Below are positions 9,099-17,413 of a stretch of 64,000 bases of DNA, in pieces (position 1 is the first letter of the stretch; each line of letters begins with the position of its first letter). Source of the stretch: Candidatus Freyarchaeota archaeon (GTDB lineage Archaea; Asgardarchaeota; Jordiarchaeia; Jordiarchaeales; Jordiarchaeaceae); assembly GCA_030587365.1 (NCBI GenBank), contig JAUQZE010000025.1, positions 36,919 through 100,918 of the forward strand. Reading direction: 5' to 3'. The translations under genes were made by a program, and so were the position numbers. The notes beneath the pieces were generated by a model. The model made no database searches. It was not told where the DNA came from and was given only the letters and a program-made list of their open reading frames with translations.

Positions 9099-10019
9099 TT
9101 ACTTTTTTGACTGTTTTTCCTTTATTTTTTCCAGCGCGCCTTCTGCGGTTTCCCGGATTTCTCTGCCGTACCAGTCGTCTCCCTCATCGTCTAGGGGCCA
9201 GTCGTAATTTATGGCCCACTTTAGTGGTTCTATCGATTTCTCGTCGCCTATTTTTCCTAGGGCTGCTATCGCGGATGTTCGCTCAATGAAATCGCCGTAG
9301 TAGAGGAGTTCGATGAGTGGTTCCACCGCCCTAGCGTCTCCAATATCTCCAAGTGCATCCGCCGCTTCACTTCGAACCCTCTCATCTTCATCTTTTAGTG
9401 CCTTTATTAGTGGTTCCACCGCCCTTCTATCTCCTATTTTTCCAAGAGCTTCAGCGGTATGGCTTCGAGCAAGCTCATAACTGTCTTTTAGTGCCTCTAT
9501 CAGGGGTTTTACCGCTCTCCTATCTCCTGTTTCTCCGAGAGCGATTGCTGCACTACTTCGAACTTTCTCACATGTGTCCTTTAGTGCTTGTATTAGAGGT
9601 TCTACTGCTCTATTATCCTTTATCCTCCAAAGGGAGAATGCGGCGTTACTTCGGGTATGCGGGTCTGGATGTTTTAGTGCCTTTAGGAGAGGTTTGAGAG
9701 CCTTCTTATCTCCTATCTCTCCGAGTGCCGCCGCCGCGTTTATTCGGATTTCGCTGTCATCATCACTAAGAGCTTTTATGAGGGGTTGTATGAGGGTTTC
9801 CAGAGCCTTCTCGTCTCCTTTTATTCTGTGATTATACGATATTCTTCCGAGTGCTTGTGCTGCGTTTCTTCGGATTTCGCTGTCATCATCACTAAGAGCT
9901 TTAGTTAGAGGTTCTATAACCCGCTCATCGTCTATAAATGATTGAAGAGCCTTTGCTGCTGTTCGCCGAACTTCAGTGTCCTTGCTTTTTAAGGATTCGA
10001 TATGTAGGTTTATGCTCAT
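9099..10019 (-). CDS. HEAT-repeat (PBS-lyase-type) scaffold protein
   Basis: About nine tandem helical repeats of ~31 residues each carry A-x-ALGEIGD(K/R)(R/K)A-x-(E/K)PLI-x-ALKD. They run from residue ~10 to the end, with a longer last linker (DWPLDDEGDDWYG). HEAT repeats bind other proteins, and no enzyme motif is present. An upstream in-frame ATG at 10064 exists, but the ATG at 10017-10019 is preferred. GGAGGAG lies nine bases before it, and a TATA box at 10070-10079 would start transcription near 10051. A decayed inverted copy of its C-terminal repeats lies at 10225-10360. Confidence 0.88.
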   Translation of the reverse strand: MSINLHIESLKSKDTEVRRTAAKALQSFIDDERVIEPLTKALSDDDSEIRRNAAQALGRISYNHRIKGDEKALETLIQPLIKALSDDDSEIRINAAAALGEIGDKKALKPLLKALKHPDPHTRSNAAFSLWRIKDNRAVEPLIQALKDTCEKVRSSAAIALGETGDRRAVKPLIEALKDSYELARSHTAEALGKIGDRRAVEPLIKALKDEDERVRSEAADALGDIGDARAVEPLIELLYYGDFIERTSAIAALGKIGDEKSIEPLKWAINYDWPLDDEGDDWYGREIRETAEGALEKIKEKQSKK

Positions 10020-10069
10020 TACTGGTGGCTCCTCCGTCATTTCAGTATGAATATACTCTTTCACTTTCT

Positions 10070-10079
10070 CTTATATACA
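10070..10079 (-). promoter_or_regulatory. TATA box of the HEAT-repeat gene
   Basis: ATGTATATAA on the minus strand predicts a start site near 10051. That excludes the upstream ATG at 10064 and supports the start at 10019. Confidence 0.5.
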
Positions 10080-10224
10080 TCATGGTTTTGCAAAAATAGG
10101 ATATTTTCGGGCTTAGTGTGATAACCATAAAAATGAGTTGCTTAAAGTTTTGCTTTGATGGATTTAATAAACAAGAGTGTGCTTATCGAGGTTAACTACT
10201 CACCTTCCGAAAGAAGGGTTAGGA

Positions 10225-10360
10225 TTCATCGATGTTCTTTACTATTATGCCTCTCGAATCTTTGCTATAGCGGCTCAGTAATATTGGTGATGAGCGTGCT
10301 GTGGAGGCTCTTACTTGGGCTTTGAATTATGACTGTGTATCAATTAAAATCTTATTTTAA
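10225..10360 (+). pseudogene. Remnant of HEAT-repeat gene C-terminus, inverted
   Basis: Read on the + strand, bases ~10240-10272 give VLYYYASRIFAIA. After a two-base loss, 10274-10360 give LSNIGDERAVEALTWALNYD. These line up with LLYYGDFIERTSAIAAL and IGDEKSIEPLKWAINYD near the end of the intact HEAT protein at 9099-10019, which lies on the other strand. A frameshift and early stop show it is decayed. Confidence 0.6.
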
Positions 10361-10427
10361 AAATTCCAGAATTGTGTCGAGCGTTCGTTCAAAATGGGTT
10401 TTAAAACTTGCAACATCTCTACAATAT

Positions 10428-10628
10428 TTAACTGCAAACCATTTTGCCTGAGCTGAATATGAGTGTGGCGGTTTTTGGTTTTTCCAGTCGGTATACTAGT
10501 CCGGGGAATTGTTCTGGGTCGTATTCCACGTTTAGTATGGATCTTGCTACTTTTTCGAGGTCGATTCTCTGGTCTAGGGTTACCGATGCGACTACATTTT
10601 CTATGTGGACGAATTCTACTTTTGGCAT
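10428..10628 (-). pseudogene. Truncated second copy of tbp (first repeat only)
   Basis: From the ATG at 10628 this encodes 65 residues almost identical to TBP residues 1-65 (one V-to-I change in the part compared). It then ends in CS-stop exactly after SSGKMVC, where the real TBP continues with TGSKS. Identity at DNA level also covers GGGAGCAC before the ATG. The copy has its own TATA-like box (10677-10685) with a suitable spacing, so it may be transcribed. It lacks the end of repeat 1 and all of repeat 2, so it cannot form a normal TBP saddle. An in-frame ATG at 10643 would add five residues. Confidence 0.85.
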
Positions 10629-10676
10629 TTGTGCTCCCATCAAAATTTAAACTAGGACACTTAGTATGGTTTTAAC

Positions 10677-10685
10677 TTATAAATT
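10677..10685 (-). promoter_or_regulatory. TATA box before truncated tbp copy
   Basis: AATTTATAA on the minus strand lies about 50 bases before the ATG at 10628 and predicts a start site near 10651. It differs in surroundings from the box of the full-length tbp. Confidence 0.4.
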
Positions 10686-10882
10686 TGTGTGTCTATTATG
10701 GCTTCGGCTGAATTTTTTGTCATAAAGATTGTTTAATGATTTAAAACTCTTCGAAATAGGTTGGATTATTTCTTTATTGCTAGTTTTGTTGAGTTTTCTA
10801 GGTAATGTGTGTTCGGCTGTTTTGGGTTACGGTTTTGTCGTTTATTGGTTTTTGTGTTATGAGTTATTTTTGTGCGTCTTTT

Positions 10883-12067
10883 TTATGTTTTGTTTTCTTG
10901 GAGTTTTTTGGTGATTTGTTCTAGGTCTGTTAGGAACTGTTCTATGTGCTGTGTTTTTATGTGGGGCATTATGACTACGCGTAGGATGTTTGTGAATTTT
11001 CCTAGTGCCCATTTTAGTTTTCTTAGTTCTTGGTCGATTTGGCAGATGTCTAGGTTTTTTGAGGTTATTCCTACTATGTTTATGACTGGTTTGGTTGCCA
11101 GTTCAACGTTTTCTATCCTTTCTATTCCTTTTTCTAGCTGTTGTGTTACGTTCATGCAGCTTTTTACGATTTTTTGGTATCCTTCTATTCCAAGGTGTTT
11201 TAGGATTGCCCAGGTGGCGATTGCAGTGGCTCCGGAGCGGGTTCCGAGTATTATGGGGTGGGTGTAGGTTCCTCCGGCTAGGTATGGGATTTCGAAGCAG
11301 TTTTCTTGTATGTATGATTGATTTTTGAAGAGGATTCCTCCTGCGGGTATGGGTGCGAGTCCCATTTTGTGGGGGTCTATGGTTATGGAGCAGACTCCTT
11401 TGTTTCTGAAGTCGAATTTGGGAATTTTGTAGCCCAGTCTTTCTAGGAAGGGTATTACCATGCCTCCGAATGCGGCGTCTATGTGTAGGTAGAGGTTGTT
11501 TTCGGTGGCGATTTCTGAGAGTTCTTCTACGGGGTCCACTGTTCCGAGGGCGGTGGTGCCTGCAATTCCCACTATTGCTACTGTTTTGTTGCTGATGGCC
11601 TTTTTGACCTCGGGAACTTTTACTCTGTATTCGTGGTCAATACCAATTCGAATTAGACGGAGGCCCATTAGGTCGGCGGCCTTATCAAATGATATGTGTG
11701 CTGATTCAGGGAGGATTACTTCTGGTGTTCCACTTTTGCCTTTTGTTCTTCCGATGTTTCTGGCGATTCTCATCGCTACAATGTTGGCCTCGGTGCCTCC
11801 GCTCACTATGTAACCCCAGCTTTCGGGATTGTTCAAAAGTTTGCCCAACATTCTTACTACTTCTACCTCTATTTCCTGTGCCCCCTGAAAAAGTCCGGGA
11901 TCTCCTAGATTTTTCTCCAGATACATTGTCATGACTGATTTTGCTAGTTCATGTGGGGTGGTGCACATGCTTCCCAGAATTTTTCCGGACTCGTAGGTTA
12001 AATCCTTGTTGAGTCTGTCGCTTAATTCTTTGAGGATTTTTTCTCGTGAAACTCCTTTTTGCTTCAA
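10883..12067 (-). CDS. mfnA: Pyridoxal-phosphate decarboxylase MfnA (aspartate or tyrosine)
   Basis: This 394-residue group II decarboxylase carries the PLP lysine in DPHKMG (Lys234), HIDAAFGG (195-202) and SGGTEANIVAMR. Archaeal MfnA members make tyramine for methanofuran or beta-alanine from aspartate. The gene follows panE by 16 bases on the same strand and lies next to pantoate kinase and phosphopantothenate synthetase. That favours aspartate decarboxylation for CoA, with tyrosine as the alternative. The start is TTG with GTGAG upstream. The coding strand is A+C rich. Confidence 0.88.
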   Translation of the reverse strand: MKQKGVSREKILKELSDRLNKDLTYESGKILGSMCTTPHELAKSVMTMYLEKNLGDPGLFQGAQEIEVEVVRMLGKLLNNPESWGYIVSGGTEANIVAMRIARNIGRTKGKSGTPEVILPESAHISFDKAADLMGLRLIRIGIDHEYRVKVPEVKKAISNKTVAIVGIAGTTALGTVDPVEELSEIATENNLYLHIDAAFGGMVIPFLERLGYKIPKFDFRNKGVCSITIDPHKMGLAPIPAGGILFKNQSYIQENCFEIPYLAGGTYTHPIILGTRSGATAIATWAILKHLGIEGYQKIVKSCMNVTQQLEKGIERIENVELATKPVINIVGITSKNLDICQIDQELRKLKWALGKFTNILRVVIMPHIKTQHIEQFLTDLEQITKKLQENKT

Positions 12068-12083
12068 TTGTTCTCACATCACT

Positions 12084-13004
12084 TTAGCTGTTTTTTGTCA
12101 TTCTTTTTTCCAATCCTTTTACCAGAGCGGTTATTAGCTCGTTCATCGGTGTTGGAACGCTGTGTTTTTTTCCGTACCTGGATATGGCTCCGTTTATGAA
12201 GTCGATTTCGGTACGTTTCCCTCTCTCGATGTCCTGTAGCATTGAGTTTTTGTTTTGGGCGGTTTCTCTCGCCACCTCAAAGGTTTTTTCCACTGGGTCA
12301 AACAGTAGGTTGATGCCGAGTTTTTCCGCAACTTTCATTCCTTCCAGTACCAGTTCCTTCATGCTTACCACTATTTCGGGAATCTCTAAGAGTTCGCCGT
12401 TCTTTAAACCCGTGAGAGCGCCCAAGGGATTTATTCCCGCATTCACAAGAGCCTTCCCCCAGACTACCCCAGAAATATTTTCAGTGACACTCGTGGGAAG
12501 CCCGCTTTCTGAGAACATTCGGGCAATATTATCCACTTCGGGGGTGTTCACTTCGTAACATCTCCCGATGATGGTTTCGCCGGCTCCAGTGTGAATGATT
12601 TTTCCAGGCTTTTCTAATATCGCACCATTAGTTGTTACCCCTCTAATTACCCTTTCTTTTCCTATTATACGGGCTGCTATTTCTTCGTTTCCCAGCCCAT
12701 TCTGGAGAAACATAACCCAGGTGTTTTTACCAATTAGGGGATCTGCATCTATTACTGCCTGTTCGGTATCGTAAGCCTTTACTATAATCAAAACCAAGTC
12801 TACTACTCCAACTTCAGAAGGCTTGTGAGTGGTTTTGACTCTAATGTGGTGGTCGCCGCTAATTCCAGTTATTTGTAATCCGTATCTCTTGATAGCGTCC
12901 ACAATGGGTTTCCGGTCAATTAGTGTTACATCTACCTCGCTCTCTGCGAGAAATCCGCCGAATAGGCTGCCCATACTCCCAGAGCCCATGATAGCTACCT
13001 TCAA
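12084..13004 (-). CDS. panE: 2-dehydropantoate 2-reductase (ketopantoate reductase)
   Basis: This 306-residue protein opens with the Rossmann motif MGSGSMGSLFGGFL. Its NAD(P)-binding half includes LIIVKAYDTEQAV, LQNGLGNEE and GVTTNGA. The helical C-terminal half contains WGKALVNAGINPLGALTGLKNGEL and the catalytic-region motif HSVPTPMNE. It reduces ketopantoate to pantoate, the substrate of the pantoate kinase encoded at 15982-16902. The start is TTG, with GGTGTG upstream. Confidence 0.93.
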   Translation of the reverse strand: MKVAIMGSGSMGSLFGGFLAESEVDVTLIDRKPIVDAIKRYGLQITGISGDHHIRVKTTHKPSEVGVVDLVLIIVKAYDTEQAVIDADPLIGKNTWVMFLQNGLGNEEIAARIIGKERVIRGVTTNGAILEKPGKIIHTGAGETIIGRCYEVNTPEVDNIARMFSESGLPTSVTENISGVVWGKALVNAGINPLGALTGLKNGELLEIPEIVVSMKELVLEGMKVAEKLGINLLFDPVEKTFEVARETAQNKNSMLQDIERGKRTEIDFINGAISRYGKKHSVPTPMNELITALVKGLEKRMTKNS

Positions 13005-13203
13005 TGCTACACACCAAGTTTTTAAGTGGTTTGCTTTTGCCAGAATTCATTTTCTGAATTTTATACAGACTCGCAGACAGTCTCTCAAATATTTACAATA
13101 TTATCAAGGTTTGAGAAGTTGGGTTGTTAGAAAAAGGTTTTGGGACGAGGGTTAAATATTTTTTTAATGGTAAACTCGAATTTCTCTTTTTAGTTTGACT
13201 TGG

Positions 13204-15099
13204 CTATTCGCTTTTTGTTTCTTTGGATAGAAGTTTTATGACTGAGGGATACTCTTCTATCTGTTTGTAGGGTATGTACATGGAGTTTACAAATTCTTTT
13301 TGGAAGTCTGGGTCTACGGCTAGTTCTACGTATCGTATTTTCTTTGATAGGGCATATGCTTTCTCTCTGGTTTCCTTAGAAGTTAGGCACATTTTGGCTC
13401 CGGTAATAGCTGTGTTCCCTACGAATTTGATCTTTTCAGTGGGTATATCAGGTAACATTCCAAGGATTTTGGCGCTTAGAGGATCTATGTGGTATCCGAA
13501 TGCTCCTGCTATGTAGATTCTATCTAAATCTTCTTTGGTGTATCCCCTTCTTCTCAGGGTTATAGCTACTCCTGTATGTATAGCACCTTTTGAGAGTTGT
13601 ATCTCCCCTATGTCCGCCTGAGTTATTGTGATCGCTTTGCCTGTGGCGGTTTCATTACCCCAAGCGATAACAAACTCTTTCTGACCATTATGTTGTATTA
13701 ATCTTTCACTATCTATTTTGTTAAAGCGCCCTCTGTTATTTATTACTCCGGCTCTGAATAATCCTGCTATTCCGTCTAGGATCCCTGAACCACAAATGCC
13801 TACAGGTGGTTCGTTATCTATTGTTTTGTAGCTTATCTCAAGACTACCTGAATCAATTTCAATTTTTTCGATTGCTCCTGTGACGGCTTTCATTCCATAT
13901 TTTATATGCGCCCCTTCAAAAGCCGGCCCAGATGCACATGAACAGGAAAGTACATCTTCACTATTTCCCACAAAAACTTCGGTGTTAGTTCCTACATCAA
14001 TTAGAAGTGAACGCTCCTTGCTCTCGCAAATACCCGAAGCGATAACATCTCCAACCGCATCAGCCCCCACAAAACCAGCTACACATGGCAAGACATACAC
14101 GTTTACCTCCGGCTCCACAGCAAGATTCAAATCTGAAGCTTTTACGTTTAGAGGGCTTTTCACAGCAGGAACGTAGGGGGTGTAAGATACATACTTTGGT
14201 TGAATCCCCAGAAAGAAGTGATGCATAGCGGTGTTTCCTACAACGGTGAGTTCATAAATGTTTTTGGTAGCGATACCCACACTACTACATGCTTGCTTTA
14301 TCAGGGAATTTATGGCACCTACAACCAGTTTCTGAAGTCTCTGAAGGTTTTTTTCACCCTCGATAGTGTAAGATATCCTAGTCATGAGATCCTCTCCATG
14401 TGCTATCTGGGGATTTTCGACTGATACTATTTCTTCGGTCTCACCGTTCAGTAGATTCACTAGATATCCTACAATTTTGGAGGTTCCAATATCCACGGCA
14501 AACCCATAAAGAACATTTGAGGCGTCTCCGGGTTCCACGGCAACCAGTTTTTTGTCATTCCAAACCACTGCTGTGACATCCCATTGTTTTTCTCTTAAAA
14601 CATCGGGCAGGTTGCTGAGTAATCTTTGACTCAGTTCCGGTTCAGAAATTCCATACTCACTCTCCAGAGCTTCAAGCAGTCTCTCCACATCCGGTCTAAT
14701 GTCATGCAGAGTTGGCTTTGGTAAAAACACATGAAACTTTTTTACTAAAGGCTCCAGCTTTACCGGGCGCTCCATTCCTGTAATCTGAATCCTACGAACC
14801 CTTATTCGTCCCTCTTCGGGAATCTCGACCACCAGGTCTCCTTTAGCTATTGTACAGCATGCAAGACGATAGCCTTCGGATATTTCACTTTCCGACAGAA
14901 GTTTCTTTTCAGCATCAATTAATTCACTCACACAGCTTTGATCCTGTATAATTACACGACATTTACCACAGGTTGCTTTTCCACCACATTCGGATCTTAT
15001 GCCGATTCCTGATTCTTCAGCGATATCTAAAATTCTCTGATTCTGATCAGCGATGACTTTCCGCCCTTCTGGCTCAAACTGAACAGTAATTTTCCTCAC
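13204..15099 (-). CDS. RACo-like corrinoid activator (2Fe-2S ferredoxin plus ASKHA ATPase, DUF4445)
   Basis: The N-terminal ~95 residues form a plant-type ferredoxin with Cys38, Cys44, Cys47 and Cys81/82 (SECGGKATCGKC ... LACC). A linker leads to an actin-like ATPase: phosphate loop GFAVDIGTSKIVGYL, LLIDVGTNTEVFVG and PVGICGSGILDGIAGLFRAG, with IYIAGAFGYHIDP near the end. This is the architecture of RACo/RamA-type proteins, which reduce inactive cob(II)alamin in corrinoid methyl-transfer proteins using ATP. No corrinoid protein or methyltransferase is in this window, so the partner is unknown. The gene sits between CoA genes on the same strand. GTG start, with GGAGTG upstream. Confidence 0.87.
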   Translation of the reverse strand: MRKITVQFEPEGRKVIADQNQRILDIAEESGIGIRSECGGKATCGKCRVIIQDQSCVSELIDAEKKLLSESEISEGYRLACCTIAKGDLVVEIPEEGRIRVRRIQITGMERPVKLEPLVKKFHVFLPKPTLHDIRPDVERLLEALESEYGISEPELSQRLLSNLPDVLREKQWDVTAVVWNDKKLVAVEPGDASNVLYGFAVDIGTSKIVGYLVNLLNGETEEIVSVENPQIAHGEDLMTRISYTIEGEKNLQRLQKLVVGAINSLIKQACSSVGIATKNIYELTVVGNTAMHHFFLGIQPKYVSYTPYVPAVKSPLNVKASDLNLAVEPEVNVYVLPCVAGFVGADAVGDVIASGICESKERSLLIDVGTNTEVFVGNSEDVLSCSCASGPAFEGAHIKYGMKAVTGAIEKIEIDSGSLEISYKTIDNEPPVGICGSGILDGIAGLFRAGVINNRGRFNKIDSERLIQHNGQKEFVIAWGNETATGKAITITQADIGEIQLSKGAIHTGVAITLRRRGYTKEDLDRIYIAGAFGYHIDPLSAKILGMLPDIPTEKIKFVGNTAITGAKMCLTSKETREKAYALSKKIRYVELAVDPDFQKEFVNSMYIPYKQIEEYPSVIKLLSKETKSE

Positions 15100-15191
15100 T
15101 GCTATACACTCCGCGGTGTAGAAAAAATCTTTATTATAAACAGAGAAATGTTCATCTACAAATTTTTCGAATTAAATTTTTACAATTGAAT

Positions 15192-15968
15192 TTAGGTAAT
15201 AGTCGAACCCTTCTCAGCAATTTCTTTGAGTCGGTCTCGGATTAGTTTTAAAACTTCTCCCAAAACTTTTTTGTTATCATAATTTTTGAGTATTTTTTTG
15301 AGTTCTTCTTTTGGTGTATTCTTTAATTTCTTAACTTCTTCAACTAGGAGAGGCATACATCTCACATGGTTGTCAACTATGGTGATGTTTGCTAATTGTG
15401 AGGTTCTACTCAGAGGATTAAGGTCTACGGCGATCACGGTTTTTCCTATTTTTCTTAAGGCTTGCGTCCTATCGCCGTCCTCTATAGGTACTAGAACGGT
15501 GTCGGCAATTAGGATTCCTCTTGTGTCCACAACCCTTCTTACGCTTGAAATTTCGGGAATTTCTCCATTAGCGGTTTCTCCCACGCCTAGGACCTCTTTA
15601 GCTCCTGCTTCTTCTAAAACCTTTTTAATGGCTTCCAAGCGTTCAGGACTCCTGTAGAAAATATTGGCTTCTATTTTGGCTCCCGAAACTTCTGCAAGTT
15701 CTACTATTTCGTGGGGGGTGAGAACTGCAGAGTTTCCATTAACACTGATAACAGGATATTTGGATAATAACAGTGCCGCCGCCGCCGCTTTGATAGCCTT
15801 CTTAGCGGGTAGCGTTGTTTCCTCTCCCAAAAGATAATCAAACGCCTCGCCTCGGCCATGAGCTATTAATCCCGCTTTAGCCACTACGTTATGCTCCATT
15901 CCATGAATAATCTTGTGTCTTATTCTTAGGGATTCTGCACGGGGATGACTGTCAGGAATTTCATCCAA
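15192..15968 (-). CDS. 4-phosphopantoate--beta-alanine ligase (archaeal phosphopantothenate synthetase)
   Basis: This 258-residue DUF137 family protein begins IPDSHPRAESLRIRHKIIHG and carries AKAGLIAHGRGEAFDYLLGE, SVNGNSAVLTP, VLVPIEDGDRTQAL and VDLNPLSRTSQLANITIVDN. All are characteristic. It joins phosphopantoate and beta-alanine with ATP, replacing bacterial PanC in archaea. The TTG start follows AGGAGGT, and the gene begins 13 bases after the pantoate kinase stop, so the pair form an operon. Confidence 0.95.
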   Translation of the reverse strand: MDEIPDSHPRAESLRIRHKIIHGMEHNVVAKAGLIAHGRGEAFDYLLGEETTLPAKKAIKAAAAALLLSKYPVISVNGNSAVLTPHEIVELAEVSGAKIEANIFYRSPERLEAIKKVLEEAGAKEVLGVGETANGEIPEISSVRRVVDTRGILIADTVLVPIEDGDRTQALRKIGKTVIAVDLNPLSRTSQLANITIVDNHVRCMPLLVEEVKKLKNTPKEELKKILKNYDNKKVLGEVLKLIRDRLKEIAEKGSTIT

Positions 15969-15981
15969 GGTATTTTACCTC

Positions 15982-16902
15982 CTAAAGTAGTCTCGCTCCT
16001 ACATTATCAATTTTTGACACGAAAACAATTCCATTAGGCATACACTCTTTAAAAATGTCGCAAGCATTCTTGGAGTCTTTCTCACTAACAAAGCAGAAAA
16101 CGGACTGGCCTAGCATAACCATACTACAATATGTGTACCCAGCATCCTCTAGGCTTCTAATCGTGTTCGTAACTGTTTGGGAAGCTAAACCGATTTGCAT
16201 AGTGAACCTTTTTGAAAGAGAAATCAACTTATCGATAGAAGCTTCCTTCAAAAGCTCGTTTACCAGCATATCACCAGCTTCATTAATCTTTTTTCTTTTC
16301 TCCGGGTTAGAGAGGACTTCCTTTGTTTCCAGTTTTCCAACAGAACCGCAAACCACAACAAAATTGCAAGCAGACGGTATGATGTCTATCTGCCCGTATC
16401 CCGGCGCACCCGGCTTAGTTCTTATTTCTATACCCCCCCTATTCTGGGCAATAACATCGCCCAATCCAGTTTTATGAGTAACCTCTGCAATATGAGCCAG
16501 CTGCGCACTATTATTCTTAGTCAGCCCCAAATTCAGAGCTTGATTAAGCGCAAGAGAAGTACTCAGCGCCGCCGCACCACTAGCCCCATATCCCGCCCCC
16601 ACTGGAATCTGCATCTCCTGCATAATTTTCAAATCATATTCCTGGTCATATTTTTGAAGAGCCAAGTCTAGTGCCAATCTCGCAGCTGTTTGAGTTACGT
16701 CGGCTTCACTTTTTTTACCATCGATAAATATTTCCACCGAGGCATGATTTGAAGGAGTTACCTGCACCCTAGTTATGACACCGTGTTGTATAGAGAATCC
16801 AGAGCCTTTAGAACCCTTTAGCAAAGGATCTATTGGTGCATCACATATACGGAAAAATGTGGTTATATGTCCAGGCGAGAAGGCTTTTGCTTCAATAACC
16901 AA
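15982..16902 (-). CDS. Pantoate kinase (GHMP family)
   Basis: This 306-residue GHMP kinase begins EAKAFSPGHITTFFRI, the typical archaeal pantoate kinase start. It has the ATP-binding motif PVGAGYGASGAAALS and the third motif near GDVIAQNRGGIEIRTKPGAPG. It phosphorylates pantoate to 4-phosphopantoate for the ligase encoded next. The TTG start has only a weak upstream ribosome site. Confidence 0.93.
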   Translation of the reverse strand: MVIEAKAFSPGHITTFFRICDAPIDPLLKGSKGSGFSIQHGVITRVQVTPSNHASVEIFIDGKKSEADVTQTAARLALDLALQKYDQEYDLKIMQEMQIPVGAGYGASGAAALSTSLALNQALNLGLTKNNSAQLAHIAEVTHKTGLGDVIAQNRGGIEIRTKPGAPGYGQIDIIPSACNFVVVCGSVGKLETKEVLSNPEKRKKINEAGDMLVNELLKEASIDKLISLSKRFTMQIGLASQTVTNTIRSLEDAGYTYCSMVMLGQSVFCFVSEKDSKNACDIFKECMPNGIVFVSKIDNVGARLL

Positions 16903-17221
16903 GTTTATCTACTTCCATACATCAATTCATTAGAACCAAATAGCTTAAGATGACGATAACCGCGATGCTTTTTATAATCTTTATGTGGAGGGCTTTTTTA
17001 ATAAACCTACATAAACTTCGCGTCTTAGACAAAATATGAAAAAAGTCTTTCATAGCAAATAAAAGCGTTATGGTTAAACTGTATTAGTTACATAAATCAG
17101 AGCAAGTACACCATTCGTTGTAGTTTTACTGAATGCAAAGTTTCTTAATACGTCTAGTAACCTTGAGTAAGGAGCAACCAGCTCGTATAGAATATTTAAT
17201 GATAAAAGCGATGCCCACTTT

Positions 17222-17350
17222 ATGGTAGGCGAAAAAGAGTGTCATAAAGGTTTGACTCTTAAGAATCGTGGGCTCAGATGCATCATTCGATAAAAATATA
17301 GGCTCTTACTGTGAAGAGTGTCATAGAATATATATATTTGAGAAAATCTA
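17222..17350 (+). pseudogene. Possible decayed small zinc-ribbon gene
   Basis: From ATG 17222 the frame reads MVGEKECHKGLTLKNRG. After a one-base shift near 17270 it reads GSDASFDKNIGSYCEECHRIYIFEKI and stops. YCEECHRIYIFE looks like a zinc knuckle. The two pieces join only with a frameshift, so this is either a relic or chance. Confidence 0.25.
17328..17338 (+). promoter_or_regulatory. TATA box before coaBC
   Basis: AATATATATAT predicts transcription start near 17360, upstream of both candidate coaBC starts (17414 and 17480). Confidence 0.4.
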
Positions 17351-17413
17351 AATATTTTCATTATTTTATGTTGTATCTGTTCTTTTTATGCCTAAAGCTT
17401 AAATATCTGTTAA

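Larger units (their letters stand above)
16903..17413. other. Divergent intergenic region between pantoate kinase and coaBC
   Basis: This 511-base AT-rich stretch separates divergent CoA genes. It holds a decayed zinc-ribbon-like reading frame (17222-17350) and the coaBC TATA box. No RNA gene is recognised. Confidence 0.5.
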
